From: Ampelocalamus luodianensis
Lineage: Eukaryota; Streptophyta; Magnoliopsida; Poales; Poaceae
Reading direction: 5' to 3'
Assembly (NCBI GenBank): GCA_036346255.1
Contig: CM070620.1
Coordinates: forward strand, 18,836,671-18,900,670
DNA length: 64,000 bases
Every line of letters starts with the position of its first letter. Position 1 is the stretch's first letter. A model generated the notes under the pieces. That model did not search any database and had not been told where the DNA came from. It was given only the letters and a program-made list of their open reading frames with translations. Shown piece by piece: positions 42,491-54,989 of the stretch. The position numbers and the translations under genes are program-made.

Positions 42491-45400
42491 TGTTGGAATG
42501 AACTATTGATCTATTCCAATAAGCCAAAGGCTAAAATATATATATTATAGGTGTAGGTAAATATGCAAAGAACACCCTACACAAGAGACATATATAACAC
42601 CCCTCTAAACTCATGGTGAATCAACAACATTGAGTTTGGAGAGGTAGAATCTGTGTTGAGCTCTAGTTTGTGCCTTGGTGAAGAAATCTGCAAACTGAAG
42701 CTCCGAAAGCACATACTGAAGAGCAATAACTTCTGACACCTGCGATCTCATATACGAAGCATCTACTCCAATGGGCTCGTGAGCTCATACTTCACTGCAT
42801 CTCGAGCAATGCTGATTGCTCTAGTACCGTCTGATAAGAGAGGAGTCGGTACAGAAACCGAAACATCAAAATCTTTAAGTAGTCATAGAAGCAAAGTGAT
42901 CTTAGTTGTCAACGCCGCCATAGCTCGCAACTCAGCCTCAACATTCGAATGAAAAAACAACAGTCTGCTTTTTGATCTTCCAAGCAATCAGAGGGGAACC
43001 AAAGAAAACACAATAGGTAGAAAGAAACCGGCGATCAGAAGAATCGCTAGCCTAAGTCGCATCAGAGTACGCCTAAAGCTCTGAGAGCTAGAGCTAGGAA
43101 ATTAAAGGTGACAATTGATGGTCCCGCGAAGATATCGTAGAACACGAAGAATGTGACTGTAGTGGAGCTGAATGGGAGCAGAAAAGAACTGACTCGGAAT
43201 ACAAACTGGGTGAAATGTGAGGTCGAGTGATCCCAAAGTAGAAGAGGCTCCCGATAAGATGATGGTAGCGAGTAGGATTCTCAAGAGGCTCCCCATCAGT
43301 GGACCGAAGGTGAACACTAAGCTCCATAGGAGTGTCTACCATGCGCTAATCAGTGAGACAAGCGTGAGCAAGGATATCCTAAATGTACTTCTCCTACGAG
43401 AGGTAGTAGCCCTCAGGCGTAAAGTGACATCAATCCCAAAGAAATAACAAAGAGGATCCAAATAAGATATCAAGAACTGCTCACTGAGATGCTCATTCAT
43501 AAAATCAATGTACTGAGAGTCATCCTTAGCAATGACCATATTATCCACATAGAGAAGGAGGAGCATCCGACCCCAAGAATAGATGTGTACAAAGAGGGCA
43601 AGATCGTGATCAATGGCGGAGAAGCCGACAGCAATGACAACGGAGGAGAAACGGTCAAACCAAGCACAAGAGGCTTGCTTGAGCCTATAAAGAGAGCGAT
43701 AAAGGCGATAAACTATACCATCAGGGACAGAATGCCCCATGGGGCAGCTGTATGTATACCTCCTTACGCAACTCGCCATTAAGAAAGGTATTCTTGACGT
43801 CTAGCTGAGAGATAGGCCACTATCGAATAGAGGCCACAGTAAGGAGAGTTCGAATAGTGGTCATGTGGGCCACAGGAGTCAATGTCTCATCGTAGTCACG
43901 ATCATACTCTTACCGAAAGCCACGCGCCACAAGAGGAGCCTTGGCACTCAAGAGAGACATTCGAGCAGGTCTTCATCTTGTAGACCTACTTGCACGTGAT
44001 ATGAGTGACGAACGCAGGTAAGGGCAAAAGATCCTAAGTGCTAGTAAACTCCAAATTAGAAATCTCCTGAGATATTGCGAGCTGCACTCGGTGTGAGCAG
44101 CAACCTCACGGTAGCTCGTAGGCTTAGAAAGAGTAGCGACTGCGAAGCCGTAGCGCTCAAGAGGCATGATAGTGCGACGATCACGAAGATCATATCTGGG
44201 AGGAGAAGGTGGAGCAGGACCTAGCAAGGATGGAGAAGAGGAGCTGGGAACAGGGTCCAGCAAATACAGAGGCTCAACTGGAGAAGGAGTAAGGCGAGGA
44301 CGGTGAGAGTAGTGCTGGGGAAGGGGTAATCTCAACAAAAGAACTGGAAGGAACCTTCGGAGGAGGGGGGACAGGTGGAGTCGGAGGAGGTGGAGGCGAA
44401 ACAGAAGAGGAAAGCTGAGGGTCAGGAAAGGTCAGAAAGGAGATCGACTCAACAAGAGAATCTGAGCTGACAGTAAGGGGACAAGGGTAGTAAGGTCGGG
44501 ACTCATTGAAGGAGAGATCCTCACCCGGCGAGCAACAGGGTCGTAGCAGCAATAACCCTTATGCTCAAGACAGTAGCCAAGAAAAACACACTCAATTGAT
44601 CGAGCAGTCAACTTGGCACGTTCACGAGATGGAAGAAGGATGAAGCAGACACAACCGAAATAGCGAAGGTGACTATACTCTGGAGCTCGACTATAGAGAC
44701 GCTCGACAAGAGTAGAACCCAAAAGAGCAGTGGAAGGCTGCATGTTGATGAAGAAAGCAGCAGTGGAGATAGCATCAACTCAGAAGTGCGATGGAACGGA
44801 AGAGGCTGCATGCTGATGAGAGCGCGAGTTGTCTCAAGCAAGGGACGATACTTACACTCAGAGACACCGTTCTGAGCGTGAGCACTAGGAAAAGAGTACT
44901 GAGGAGTACCCTACTCAGTGAGAAAATGACACAAAGCAGTAGATAGGCATTCACCTAGCAGAATCAGCACGAAAAATACGAATGATCAAATCAAACTGAG
45001 TGTGAACCATGGTGGCAAACATCCGGTAAATAGAGAGAACCTGACTACGAGAGGACATGAAGTAGATCCAAGTATGACAAGAATAATCATCAATAGATCA
45101 CACAGTATTGATGACCCCCTTTCAAAACGAAGGGAGACGGACCCAAACATTAGAGTGAACAAGATAAAAAGGGCAAGCAGAAATAGAATCACTAGAGGGA
45201 TAAGAGAGCTGCAGCTGCTTGCCAAGCTTGCAACCCATAGAATGTAAAGAGGTGTTACTGAAATGCACCCAAGAACACCACGACCTATTAGTGACGATAG
45301 ACGCGATCCACAAAAATGACCCAAACGATAGTACCACTAAGTGAAGGAATCAGTAGAGGATGCAAAAAAAAAAAACAGAGGCAGTGGTAGTGGCTGACTG

Positions 45401-47313
45401 GCTAGTGGAGACAGCGGAAAGAACGTGCAGCCAGTCGAGCTCCCAAAGATGCTACAAATCACGACGCCAAGGACCAGTACCAAACAGAGTCCCCGTGTGG
45501 CGATCCTAGACACAACAAGAGTTGGACTCAAGAGCAACATGACAGTAGTGATCGGTGATCTGACCGACCGACATAAGCTGCATAGTAAGCCCGAGAACAT
45601 GAGATATTGCATGAACATGAAAGGAAGAAGTGGAAACGAAGCCTCGGCATGCAATAGGGAGAGAGGTACCATCCGAGGTGAATAGTGGATGAAAGAGCTG
45701 TGAGACTCACAGAAGTGAGGTGAGTAGAGTCCGATGTCATGTGAAAAGAAGCATCAGAGTCCAAAATCCATAGAGACAGATAGCGGACGAGGAAGGTGGC
45801 AGAGGTGAGGAAGACTACTGAGAAGCAAGAGCCAGACAAGCAGAGCCAAGGAGTTTGAGGACGAGTCAACACCGAGGCACTGGAGTAGGGAGAGGAGCTA
45901 TTGTGTGGCATCACCGGAGGAGCCCTGTAGAGAGTCTCCAGCCCCTGAGTGGGAATAACTGCCAGAGCCCTTGGGTGGACGTCCACCGACGGTAGCCACC
46001 AATGGAGACTCGACGCAGCGACCTTGATCCGCGTAGGGCGAAGCAGGGGCGGTGTCGGGAGAGGGAGTCCAAGGTAGGAGCTCGGGGCAGGGGCAACGGA
46101 CGAGACAGAGGCGACGGCGGCAGCCCGAGACAGAGGCGGCGGTGCTATCCTCGTGGTTGTTGTCATCGCTCCCATCATTGTCTGCATCCTCGTGCGGTCC
46201 GATCATGGTGGCGGCGAAGGTCAAGGAGGGGAAGGGCTAGGGCGCGTTGGCGAGCGCCAGCGGTGCAACCACTGGTTGCTACTCTGTCTCCTGCCCGTCA
46301 AGTTCCTCCTTGCTGCCGTGGAGGTCAGTGTCGCCTGGGCACGTAGTCACTAGGAGCGCAAAGAGTAGCTCTTCGCGCTCGAGCCACTTGAAGTGGGTTC
46401 GCAACACGGTGGCCTCCGCCAAAGAAGACGCCGCACGGCGAGGCGCCTCGCGTTGCCGGGCACCGCGGTGTGCGCGAGGAGGCGACGCCCGGCCTCCATC
46501 CAAGAGGCGCAGTGGCCGACGAAGATCTCGGTAGCAAGCGCATCGCACCAGAAGCAGAGGAGGCAGGCTCAAGGCGGCGGCAATCCGGAATTAGAGGAGG
46601 GTCAGGGCGGCGGAGTGAGGGCGACGGAGTGAGGGCGACGGTGTGGGTCTGCACTAGTGGCCCAAGACGGCTTGGAGTTTCTTTGCGGCCAACGGCGATG
46701 CTAGCACACACATCGAGCACGACCGCACAAGCGAGGTGGTAAGCTTGGAGGCGGCTACTTGGGTACTCGGCGCAGTAGAGGACCGGTCAGTAGCGTTGGA
46801 TTCGGGGCAGCGAAAGCAGAGCAGTGATTCTAGAGCAGAGGACCGGTTGGCGGCACTACATCCGAGGTGACCAAAGAAGAGCAGTAGCGGATCCAGCCAG
46901 GAGCTGCTTTGCTCGCTTCGCGTGCTCACCCAAACCCTCCTGTCCTGGCGTTGGAGCAGAGGACCCTCGCGACGCAGAGCTGGATCGCACGGAGGGGAAG
47001 AGGATGCAACACAACTGGGAGGAGGAGCTCGGGGCTGCGTGGTGAAGATCTGGGAGCAAAAGATGTGGCGCGGAGCCAGGAGCAGAGGAAGAGAGGGAGG
47101 AGGCAGCGGCACTCAGGCAGCAACGACGGCCAGAGGACAGCGGCAATGAACAATGGGTTAGGGTTAGGGTTGGTGAGAGGAGAGAGAGCCATGTGCACTA
47201 ATACCATGTTAGAATGAACTCTTGTTCTATTTCAATAGGCTAAAGACAAAAATATACATATTACAGGTGTAGATAAATATGCAAAGAACACCTTATACAA
47301 GACATATCTAACA
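42491..47313 (-). mobile_element. Copia retrotransposon with short LTRs (4.8 kb), structurally complete
   Basis: LTRs at 42491-42599 (109 bp, TGTTGGAATGAAC...ATATAACA) and 47207-47313 (107 bp, TGTTAGAATGAAC...ATCTAACA). A perfect 5-bp target duplication ATCGA lies at 42486-42490 and 47314-47318. The primer-binding site TGGTATTAGTGC (minus, 47195-47206) touches the right LTR. The polypurine tract GAGTTTAGAGGGG (minus, 42600-42612) touches the left LTR. The domain order gag-protease-integrase-RT-RNase H, right to left, is copia. LTR divergence and broken frames show it is not active. Confidence 0.93.
42640..47160 (-). pseudogene. gag-pol of the short-LTR copia element (decayed)
   Basis: Minus strand. 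The gag region (46270-47160) is GC-rich and frameshifted. The protease motif SLWILDSDASFHMTSDST (about 45745-45770) has DSD in place of the catalytic DSG. Integrase and hinge lie at 45330-44340 (YSHLRYFGCVCFILLPSRER, KLTARSIECVFLGYCLEHKG, then a Pro-rich linker PPPPPTPPVPPPPK). Reverse transcriptase lies at 43790-43090 (YRLYRSLYRLKQASCAWFDR, LLLYVDNMVIA). RNase H remnants reach 42640. The YVDD box reads YVDN (43540-43551). Many stops and frameshifts are present. Long frames on the opposite strand (for example 46002-46346) are shadows of the GC-rich gag. Confidence 0.8.
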
Positions 47314-47772
47314 ATCGACATAGTCTTCAAAACATAACTTTGATCACTAATTTTTATTGTAATATATTTATAAAGCCCAATAAAATTATAATATTATAAA
47401 AGTACTTATCGAGACAAATATACCCATATCTAAATATTTAACAAGATATCGATAACTAATGTTTCGCAAGTTTAACTGCACGTATTCTAAAACGACATGT
47501 ATTTGTGACTAGAGGGGGTATCTTTCTTGCTTTGCTTCAACTCCATAGACACTTTCATCATGTATGTACACAGGTGATCTAGCTACTGCCCGCTCATACA
47601 TTTATTAGAGTCAACTCATCTTTCTTCAAGAGTTTTAGCCGCACCGATCCCATCTTTCTTGCTTCCTAGAAGATGCATGCGAGGTTCTCATGCTATCGCT
47701 GTCTCTCCCGGCTTCACAACATGGCATTGCATTGCAATGCAGGGCCGAGGCATATGACACGACCCCATCAAA

Positions 47773-49255
47773 CTACTGCGACAGCGCAAGGGCGGCGACC
47801 ACCTCGCGGAGAGCCTGAGCGGTGTCGCTGTAGCGCACCTTCATGACGGAGATGCTTCTGCCTGTCACCGCGTCGCCCAGCTGCCCAAGAGCAATCTCAA
47901 GTCAAATTAAACATCAAAGGCGTCCACAAAATTAGCTAGCTGAGCTGACCCCCTTTGTATCATTGTCCAATTAGTTTATTGTGCACAACAAGGACCAAAC
48001 TACCAAACCTTGAGTTTTCCATGTTTGACCATGACTAGTTTGCGCCGTTGCTGCATTGTAAATAGGACTAAAACGCAATTGGTATCTATTTATTGGGTAA
48101 TCTTAGTCAAGAACCATGGCAACTTGCTAAAGGGACAGAAGCATTGATCTGCAATTAATACATTTAGAAGATCTAACTGGTCTTTGTTGACCTGATGTTA
48201 TAAATAATGCACAGAAAAATAGGAACATGAGACACAAATTTTACGTGAAAACCCAAGTGCCAAGACAATATCACTATATGAGGAGATATTTACAATGAAG
48301 TTATTTCTCTTCCTATGGACTATAAGGATATATTTATAGTGGTACATGAAAGATTCTCTGTAGAAGTAGAAGTATGAGTTGGAGTAGAAACGAAATTGTA
48401 TCCCACTTAAACTCAATTGGTATTATACTCAAACTCACGCCAGATGATGTGGGTATATGAGGCTGAGAAGCTTCTCAACCCTCAAGAGTATTATTCATAT
48501 ATAAGCAATTTTTTTTTTATTATTCCCATCTACTATTACTAGAACAGTTGAACTTACTAACGGTGGCACCGGTGGTCCATAAACGATGACACAAAAAAGC
48601 CAAAACAAGGGCAATTTGAAGTAGAGTTAGCTCCCATGGACACTGTTTGTCAGAATTCAGGAACCGCATCCACATTAAGAGACTGCTGAATTTGCTACAT
48701 GATATGAATACAATTCTAAACAATGAACAATTTGAGCACTACCATGTGTGTGGTCGAAAATTGCTTTAGTATTTCTTACTAAGATTGACTCATAGGTGGG
48801 CCCGACGGGGTAAATTTTAAGGCCACACCTGTCAGGGTGCCTTGGTAATAATTTTGTAAAAAAATTGTTGTGGGCGGTCTTTCTGTTACAGGTAAATTTA
48901 TCATCTTAGTTGCCAATGAAGAAAGACATGCTTGCAAGAAAACTAGCTATGATGGGGAGAAGACAAACGATGAAATGATCAATCACCTCATTCATGGAGT
49001 AGAAGAACTTGTTGGCGAGAAGGGTGAGCGCCTTCCTGCGCTCATCGCTCACTGCAGGAGATTACACGGCTCAGATCAATGTACAAGAAGGTGACCTTCA
49101 GCCGGAGGTCCCTCCAGACCAGGTCCGACGAGTCATCGTCCAGATCAGTCACCAGATCCTCCTCCATCGACAGAAGTTCGACGGCGCAGTTCTTGATCCT
49201 GCAAATGCACCCCTTCATCTCCATCTCTCGATCCCTTGCTGCTTCTGTGCGGTTC
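47773..49255 (-). pseudogene. PsbQ-like photosynthetic NDH lumenal subunit gene, 3' exons only, frameshifted
   Basis: Penultimate exon about 48987-49255 (minus): MEMKGCICRIKNCAVELLSM, SSDLVWRDLRLKVTFLYIDL and SRVIS, then in another frame SDERRKALTLLANKFFYSMN. The last exon 47773-47880 encodes LGDAVTGRSISVMKVRYSDT and AQALREVVAALALSQ, stop TAG 47773-47775. The intron ends CTTGGGCAG|CTGGGC and begins GAG|GTGATT. This four-helix pattern (RDL-LK-TFLY-DL, LANKFFY-M-EL-DAV) is that of PsbQ-like PNSL2/PNSL3 proteins, lumenal subunits of the chloroplast NDH complex. One extra base near 49050-49066 breaks the frame, and no exon with a transit peptide was found upstream. Probably a degraded or partial copy; an assembly error is possible. 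Confidence 0.6.
47881..48986. other. Intron of the PsbQ-like gene
   Basis: AT-rich and without coding potential. 48200-48500 has phrases resembling copia LTR sequence (ACGTGAAAACCCAAGTGCCA), perhaps a small remnant. No ends were recognised. Confidence 0.3.
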
Positions 49256-52200
49256 CCTTAGCCCTACTTGCATATGACAAAAGATCAGAGCCAATGATGT
49301 GGATGTATTTATGAAAAGGAAAAAAGAAACTGATTCTTGGAGCATGTCTAGAAGCAACAGATGTCAGCATGTGCATCAGAGAAAAGAGGCCGTGTAATGC
49401 AGAAAAGGGCAAAGTGGTCAGTGCAGAAGATAACAAGGTTTGGTTAAGGATGAGACCTTTCTGAATATTGTTGGGATTATTAAAAAGACAAAAAAGGAAG
49501 AAAAGGGAAGCCAAATTTGGCCACCTTGCTCTGGTTAGATATCCAGAAATGTGGCAGCAGAAGAAGCCACCAGGAATTGCTCACAAGGAAAATGACCTAA
49601 CCCCTTTGCAGCCGTAAGAATTCAGAGGGCAGGGAAAAGGTCAGAAACTTGGGAGCCGGGGAAGGGGAACATCTTGGTGCCCCAAAATTAGACTATAGAA
49701 AGAAAGAAATGCATGCCGCTATTATTTGGGGGAAATGTTAAATAAATGAAATGCCAAATTATAAGGACAAACTACAATATGCAACTAAATTATAGTACAA
49801 GTTTAGGATGACATTTTAGAAACAACATATTTATCACACATGACTTCCACAGCAAGTGGCCTTTGTTGCTGATGTACCATGAAACAATCAATTCAACCCT
49901 TTTTTTTCTCTACTTTCGTCTATGTACTTCTCAAGAACGTGTCATTGTTTCTTTTCAAGAATGGATGATGATTAACCAGGCCTCAGCATTAAATCTCCAA
50001 GATAATTTTGAAGTTATATGCTAATATAGCAACTTACGTGTTTCAAATTTATAATTCTATACTATTTTCATTATTTTCAACTCCTGAGAAATTTGTATAG
50101 AAATATCTTTCGCCAATAGTTGATTGAAAATGAAACGATCAACCCAAACACATGTTTGTATGACCTCCTCATGTGAACTGCTTTAATTGCAAGCATTGGA
50201 TTTATCAAATGACCGAACATAGGTGAAAAGCACAAATCTTTTGAACTCTAAAGAGATAAAGAGAGAATATGTCCCAAATGGGTTCAGATCATTTAGTAGG
50301 AGCTTTACCAATCAACATGACTCCCGTAACGAATTGATGTAAAGTAGCCAAAAGAAAAGAAAAGAAGAGGAGTTCAAGTGTTCAACAATGTCAATCAGAG
50401 GGGCCACAGAAAGGTAACAGCATTAAGTAATTTGGCTACTCTAGAAACAGGGAACAGAACAACAGAAACATGACTGACACAGCACAATAGAGGGGCAGAT
50501 ATTCCCGCACCCAGCTTGAAGTGACAGAGAAATTCAAGGAACAACCTGATTTAATAAAAGAGCATTGCCTATGGTCAGATTAAGCGCGTCTACTAACTCT
50601 AGATTGAATTCATTTCTTCACATTTATCTTAAACTCCACACTATTTCATCATCAGAATATCTTGATTCATCTGAATCTTTTCAAAGAAGAAAACAGTGTA
50701 TTGAAGATTTGTTGCGTGAGTAGCCTAGTTTTTCTCTCGCTGGTCGTTTTCGCTGTTAGTGGGTGAGTTGTAACCTTTTATTTGTGTCTTCTGTGAGGGT
50801 CCCATGTACTTGGGCTCTAACCCATTTGAACTTTGTGGGTTTGCTTGCTTTTCAAAACTCGAACTAATGAATTTCAAAATTGATATGGCCTTTCTTGCAA
50901 ACAAAACCCGATGAAAAAGAGGGATGATCCGTAAAGATAAGAACGACAACAGAACAAGAGGCAGCATTATGACCGCAAAAGGCAAAAGCATGCATTATGT
51001 AATGAACAAACAGAAGAAGAATATTCAAAGGCTAAGACAATTAAAACAAGCATTTTTCCGTAACGACTCAAACCAAGCGAGTTCTGATGAAACAAGATCA
51101 CCCGATCGGAGTCAGCTTCTTCCAGATCAAGGCAATACAAAAATAGCTACATCAGAAGCAAAACAACCATAGATTTCCCCCAACATTGGTTATTCCACTC
51201 CACTTACCACGAATCAAATCAGGTTCTTTTCTCAATTCCCCTGCCTCCTCTTCTTCCCCACAAGAAGGCAAGAAACACGGTGAAAAGTTCCGGTCACGAG
51301 TAATGACCCAACAAGAAAAATCTTTCGAAGCGGAGAGAGAAAGAAAGGGGAAATTTAACGAAGAGGCAACAAGGTGAGGAAGCTCGCTGTTCTTGAAAAG
51401 AGATGCCTCAAAAGGTATTTTTTACCTTAATTTCCTTAAAAGGCTTCAGCAGTATAATCAAGGTTAAATGGGGAAAGGAAACAACTATTCCAGCTTCTCT
51501 TGCTGTTTTCTCTCTCAATACCACTCAACTCCAGCCCTCCTCCATCGTAATCGTTATTATTGGTCAAAGTAATCGCAGTTAATGTTAACCCAAACGAATT
51601 AGGTGCGGAAATAAGCAACAAAGAAACAGGGGATGTATGTTGTTTGTAGCGTACCTCGACGGCGTCGGTAAAAGAGGAGCGTTCTTGCGCTCACCTAGAC
51701 ACGGATTTGACGAATACTGACCACAATCTACCAGGCCGAGCCTTATGTTGGGTGTGCGTTTATACTCCTACCTATCTGAACACGGTGAAGTCATCTTGAG
51801 ATATTGCAAGCCTTCGTACGCATCGTAACTGTTGTGGACATTCTGGTTTTGGTATCGATGGGGACTCGACCCACATCCTACTAGAGTACGGTCCGTTGGA
51901 TATTATAGTTAGAATCGGTTTGTGATAATTTCAGATATCTGTCCGGTCAATTCAGAGCATGTCTAGCTCGGAAAAAAAAAGAGAGGTTAATTTAGAGCAG
52001 GGTCAGACCAAGATTCCCATGTCACCCAAAATTGCTAGATTTGCAAAGAAAACCATGCAAAGCACACATTATGGGAGCATTTGGGTTTAGATTGGTTCCG
52101 TGCAAGTCTGCCTCACCACCTTGACCACCGCGTCGACCTTTGGTCGTCATGGTTCTAACTATGCCTTCGGGGCAGACAACTGAACCAAACTCAGGGCCGT

Positions 52201-52730
52201 CAGAATCGGTTCTACACATTTTGCGCTTATCACATGATTTTTCACCGATAGCCAGACGGATAAGAGTACGAGAAGTAATGTAGCTACCTGAATAGCTGAT
52301 TGGACAATCGAACAAATGTAACATATCTAGGTTTATATTGTTTCAATGTAAGCAAAGACAGTGATTCGTGCATAGATTACTGATCAGCAGCAAACCCTGG
52401 TAACTGAAACTGACAAAAAGAAATGAACTTGTGGAGTAGACCAACTTACAATCTGAAGTACAGGACATGCCACTTCCCGATGTTGCCAAGTGTCTAAAGC
52501 ACAATTGAAAAAAATAATTAATTAAATGATACGAGACAAATTTGTGATGCTAAATGCTCATCAAAAGCTCCAATATTTTGTTGCACGTAAAATCTAGTGG
52601 ACAGTAAGCACTTTGTGAATAAATATATAAGCTTCCCTCGCATAAAAAGGCCACATCTAGACTGTAGGGCAAAATCTTGGATGGTTTCACCGCGGCCGCC
52701 GGGGAGGTATAATTCGATTCTACGTATAGT
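49256..52730. other. Intergenic, no convincing gene
   Basis: AT-rich low-copy-looking sequence. Frames of 60-100 codons (50725-50991, 50924-51172, 52022-52324) lack recognisable domains. Around 51655-51790 (minus strand) a GC-richer segment ends GTCGAG|GTACGC, which could be a leader exon, but no coding continuation was found. The expected N-terminal exons of the PsbQ-like gene were not recognised here. Confidence 0.4.
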
Positions 52731-53344
52731 TGGAAACGTGGACAATAATTTAATTCTAGATTTTATTATGAAGTAAAGATCATAAATAACTAGAAATACA
52801 TAAAGTGATACCAACAATATGCAACTCATTGCACTTCTAAACATACTCAATAATATAATTATAACAGAATAATCTGGTCATACAACCAACTTACAATAGG
52901 GTTCGATGAAGAACAGGAAGCAGTGCAGAACGAAGATGATGCAACGCAGCGAGCGGTCACGCAGATGCAATGCCTAGAAACCTTATTGCCGCCCTATGCA
53001 GGTGAACTCTGCGACACTGGTTCAGAGATATCCGCTCACCCTCTTTCCCAGTGCACGCCGAAGAGAAGGGACGGCTTGGTTCGACAGTACAACCCTTCAG
53101 CACAGAAGAACAGAGAGGATGAAGATGGAAAATGGAAGTGTTGTTTTTCCAAATCGTCTTGGGTCTGGATGTCTCCAGATCTATTTGAGGTCGAGTCAAT
53201 TAGTCTTTAGTAACGCCCTAATAAAGCTCATATTAAACCACCAGAATCGCTAATTCAAAACTAATTAATAGTAATTAGCAAAGTGTTTATCGATCCCGAC
53301 ACACATCGGTCTAGAGTTTCGATCGTGTATTTCACCACCATAAT

Positions 53345-53495
53345 TTATGGATCCGACCACATTATTTCACCATCGTGTTACGATCACATTGATTTATAGC
53401 TTCGACAACATTGATTTGACCATACCGTCCATGGCTATGACTACACTAGCCTATGGCTTCGACCACATTGGTCTATGGCTACGACCAAGGATCAA
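53345..53495. repeat. Degenerate 22-24-bp repeats in the left LTR
   Basis: Units of the type CTATGGCTTCGACCACATTG, repeated about six times with changes (CATCGTGTTACGATCACATT, TATAGCTTCGACAACATTG, CTATGGCTACGACC). The right LTR has a matching array at 58800-58995. Confidence 0.75.
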
Positions 53496-54989
53496 AGAAC
53501 CGTCCCGCCAATTTCTCGATCACGACGGAACAAGAATCGCCTACATGAATTCCTTGTTTTTTCTGGATGAAATTTGCTCGAATTTGATTAAAAAACCATT
53601 CAAAATTCAAAAATTAGAATTTGAACTTGTAAAACCTGTGGAAACCGGCCGATTTTAGATCCCAACCCCGCATTCATCGCCGCTTATTTTTCCCCGCTAC
53701 GACCACATAGTTTCGACAAGTTTAAAAGGAGAGAGCGAAATGCACAGTTAACAAAAGAAGTGTGGACTAGGTTCACAACACGCCATGATTGTTCGTCGAA
53801 GTCATAAGTCACACGATTGCCATGCGAATATACGCGCACGCAGTGTATGTGCGTGTGTGTGACTTGAGTTATAGTCCTCCTTATATCACCCCATGCCATG
53901 TGTCACATGCATCAAGGTGACAAGGACTCCATCTTATAAATTACACTCCCATCACTTGGCTAGGCAATATAGGACTAAACCATGCATGCTTTGGAATTTT
54001 AGGAATGAATGAGCATTTACACATATGAGCCCAATTATAACAATCCCCTACCAATTCCAATACAAGCAGCAAAAAGGATGATAAAGACTATTGTGCTGAA
54101 GTGTTGTTAATATACCAGTTTTTCAGTGTAAGTTCTGTATGGGTTGAATTTACACCTAGAATAACAAGATTCATCTTCTCACAGCTGATGAATGGACTAT
54201 GCCTTGAATTCACAGCTTTTTCGTGATTAGATTTCACTTGAAATCTCAGCTGATACTAGGCTGTCAAAGAACCACACCTAAATGGAGTATTATTTGGTCA
54301 TGCTCCTTATCCGCTCATAAGCTTTCTAGAGAATACTCTATTCTCGTGAACTGTGACCTCACAATTAAGCTCAAGTAGGTGTATTCATTTTAGGTATTGT
54401 GTAGGCTAATACCTCTTTTCCTCATTAGATACTAGAATATATTAAGGCTTCAAACCACTCTTCCATACAGCTTGAGAGTACTTTGTCTATTAGGACACAT
54501 GTACATATATTATTAAAATGTACTCTCTTGTTCAATCATCAACTCGTTTTTCCATTACCTAAGTCACTGGATCTCCACCAAGAAGGTGTGGGTTACTATT
54601 GAGTTGTAACTCCAATGGGCCTCATTCCCATGTCCATAGATGCAACGAAAATCATCTTCCATGCTAGCTCCTTTGTTAAAGGGTCTTTTAGATTTTTCTC
54701 AGTGCATATATAATTCACAGCAATCACTCCGGAGTCCCTCAGTTTTCTGACAGATTTAAGCCTACACTTCCTTTGTACTTGTAACCTTAATCAACATTGT
54801 TTGGTTATCATAGTGCATTAGGATTGCCTGTATTGGTTTCTCAACCAATGGCAAGTCCAATAGAAGCTCTCTAAGTCATTTAGCCTCAACAGTGGTTGTG
54901 TCTAGTGCTACAAGTTATGCTTCCATGGTTGACCTCATCAATATTGTCTGTTTACACGACCTCTATGAAACTACAACACCGCTAGAGTA

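Larger units (their letters stand above)
42452..47518. mobile_element. Stowaway-like MITE, split by a copia element
   Basis: Outer ends CTCCTTTCAGTCACAAATAC (42452) and, on the other strand, CCCCCTCTAGTCACAAATAC (from 47518) form an inverted repeat of about 33 bp with few mismatches, flanked by TA on both sides (42450-42451 and 47519-47520). Without the copia insertion and its duplication it is about 240 bp and AT-rich, typical of a Tc1/mariner-type MITE. It lies just downstream of the DUF3755 gene. Confidence 0.85.

Noticed and set aside
47155..47171. GGGTTAGGGTTAGGGTT, telomere-like
   Set aside because: Only two to three units, lying at the start of the copia gag leader where it reads as Asn-Pro codons.
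46002..47217. Several long plus-strand frames, some Arg-rich
   Set aside because: Antisense shadows of the GC-rich copia gag region; the element reads on the minus strand.
50725..51377. Frames of 60-90 codons on both strands
   Set aside because: Low complexity, Lys/Asn/Ser-rich, no homologue recognised; probably non-coding.
52022..52324. 100-codon minus-strand frame
   Set aside because: No recognisable domain, no splice or promoter context, and length expected by chance in 3 kb of sequence.
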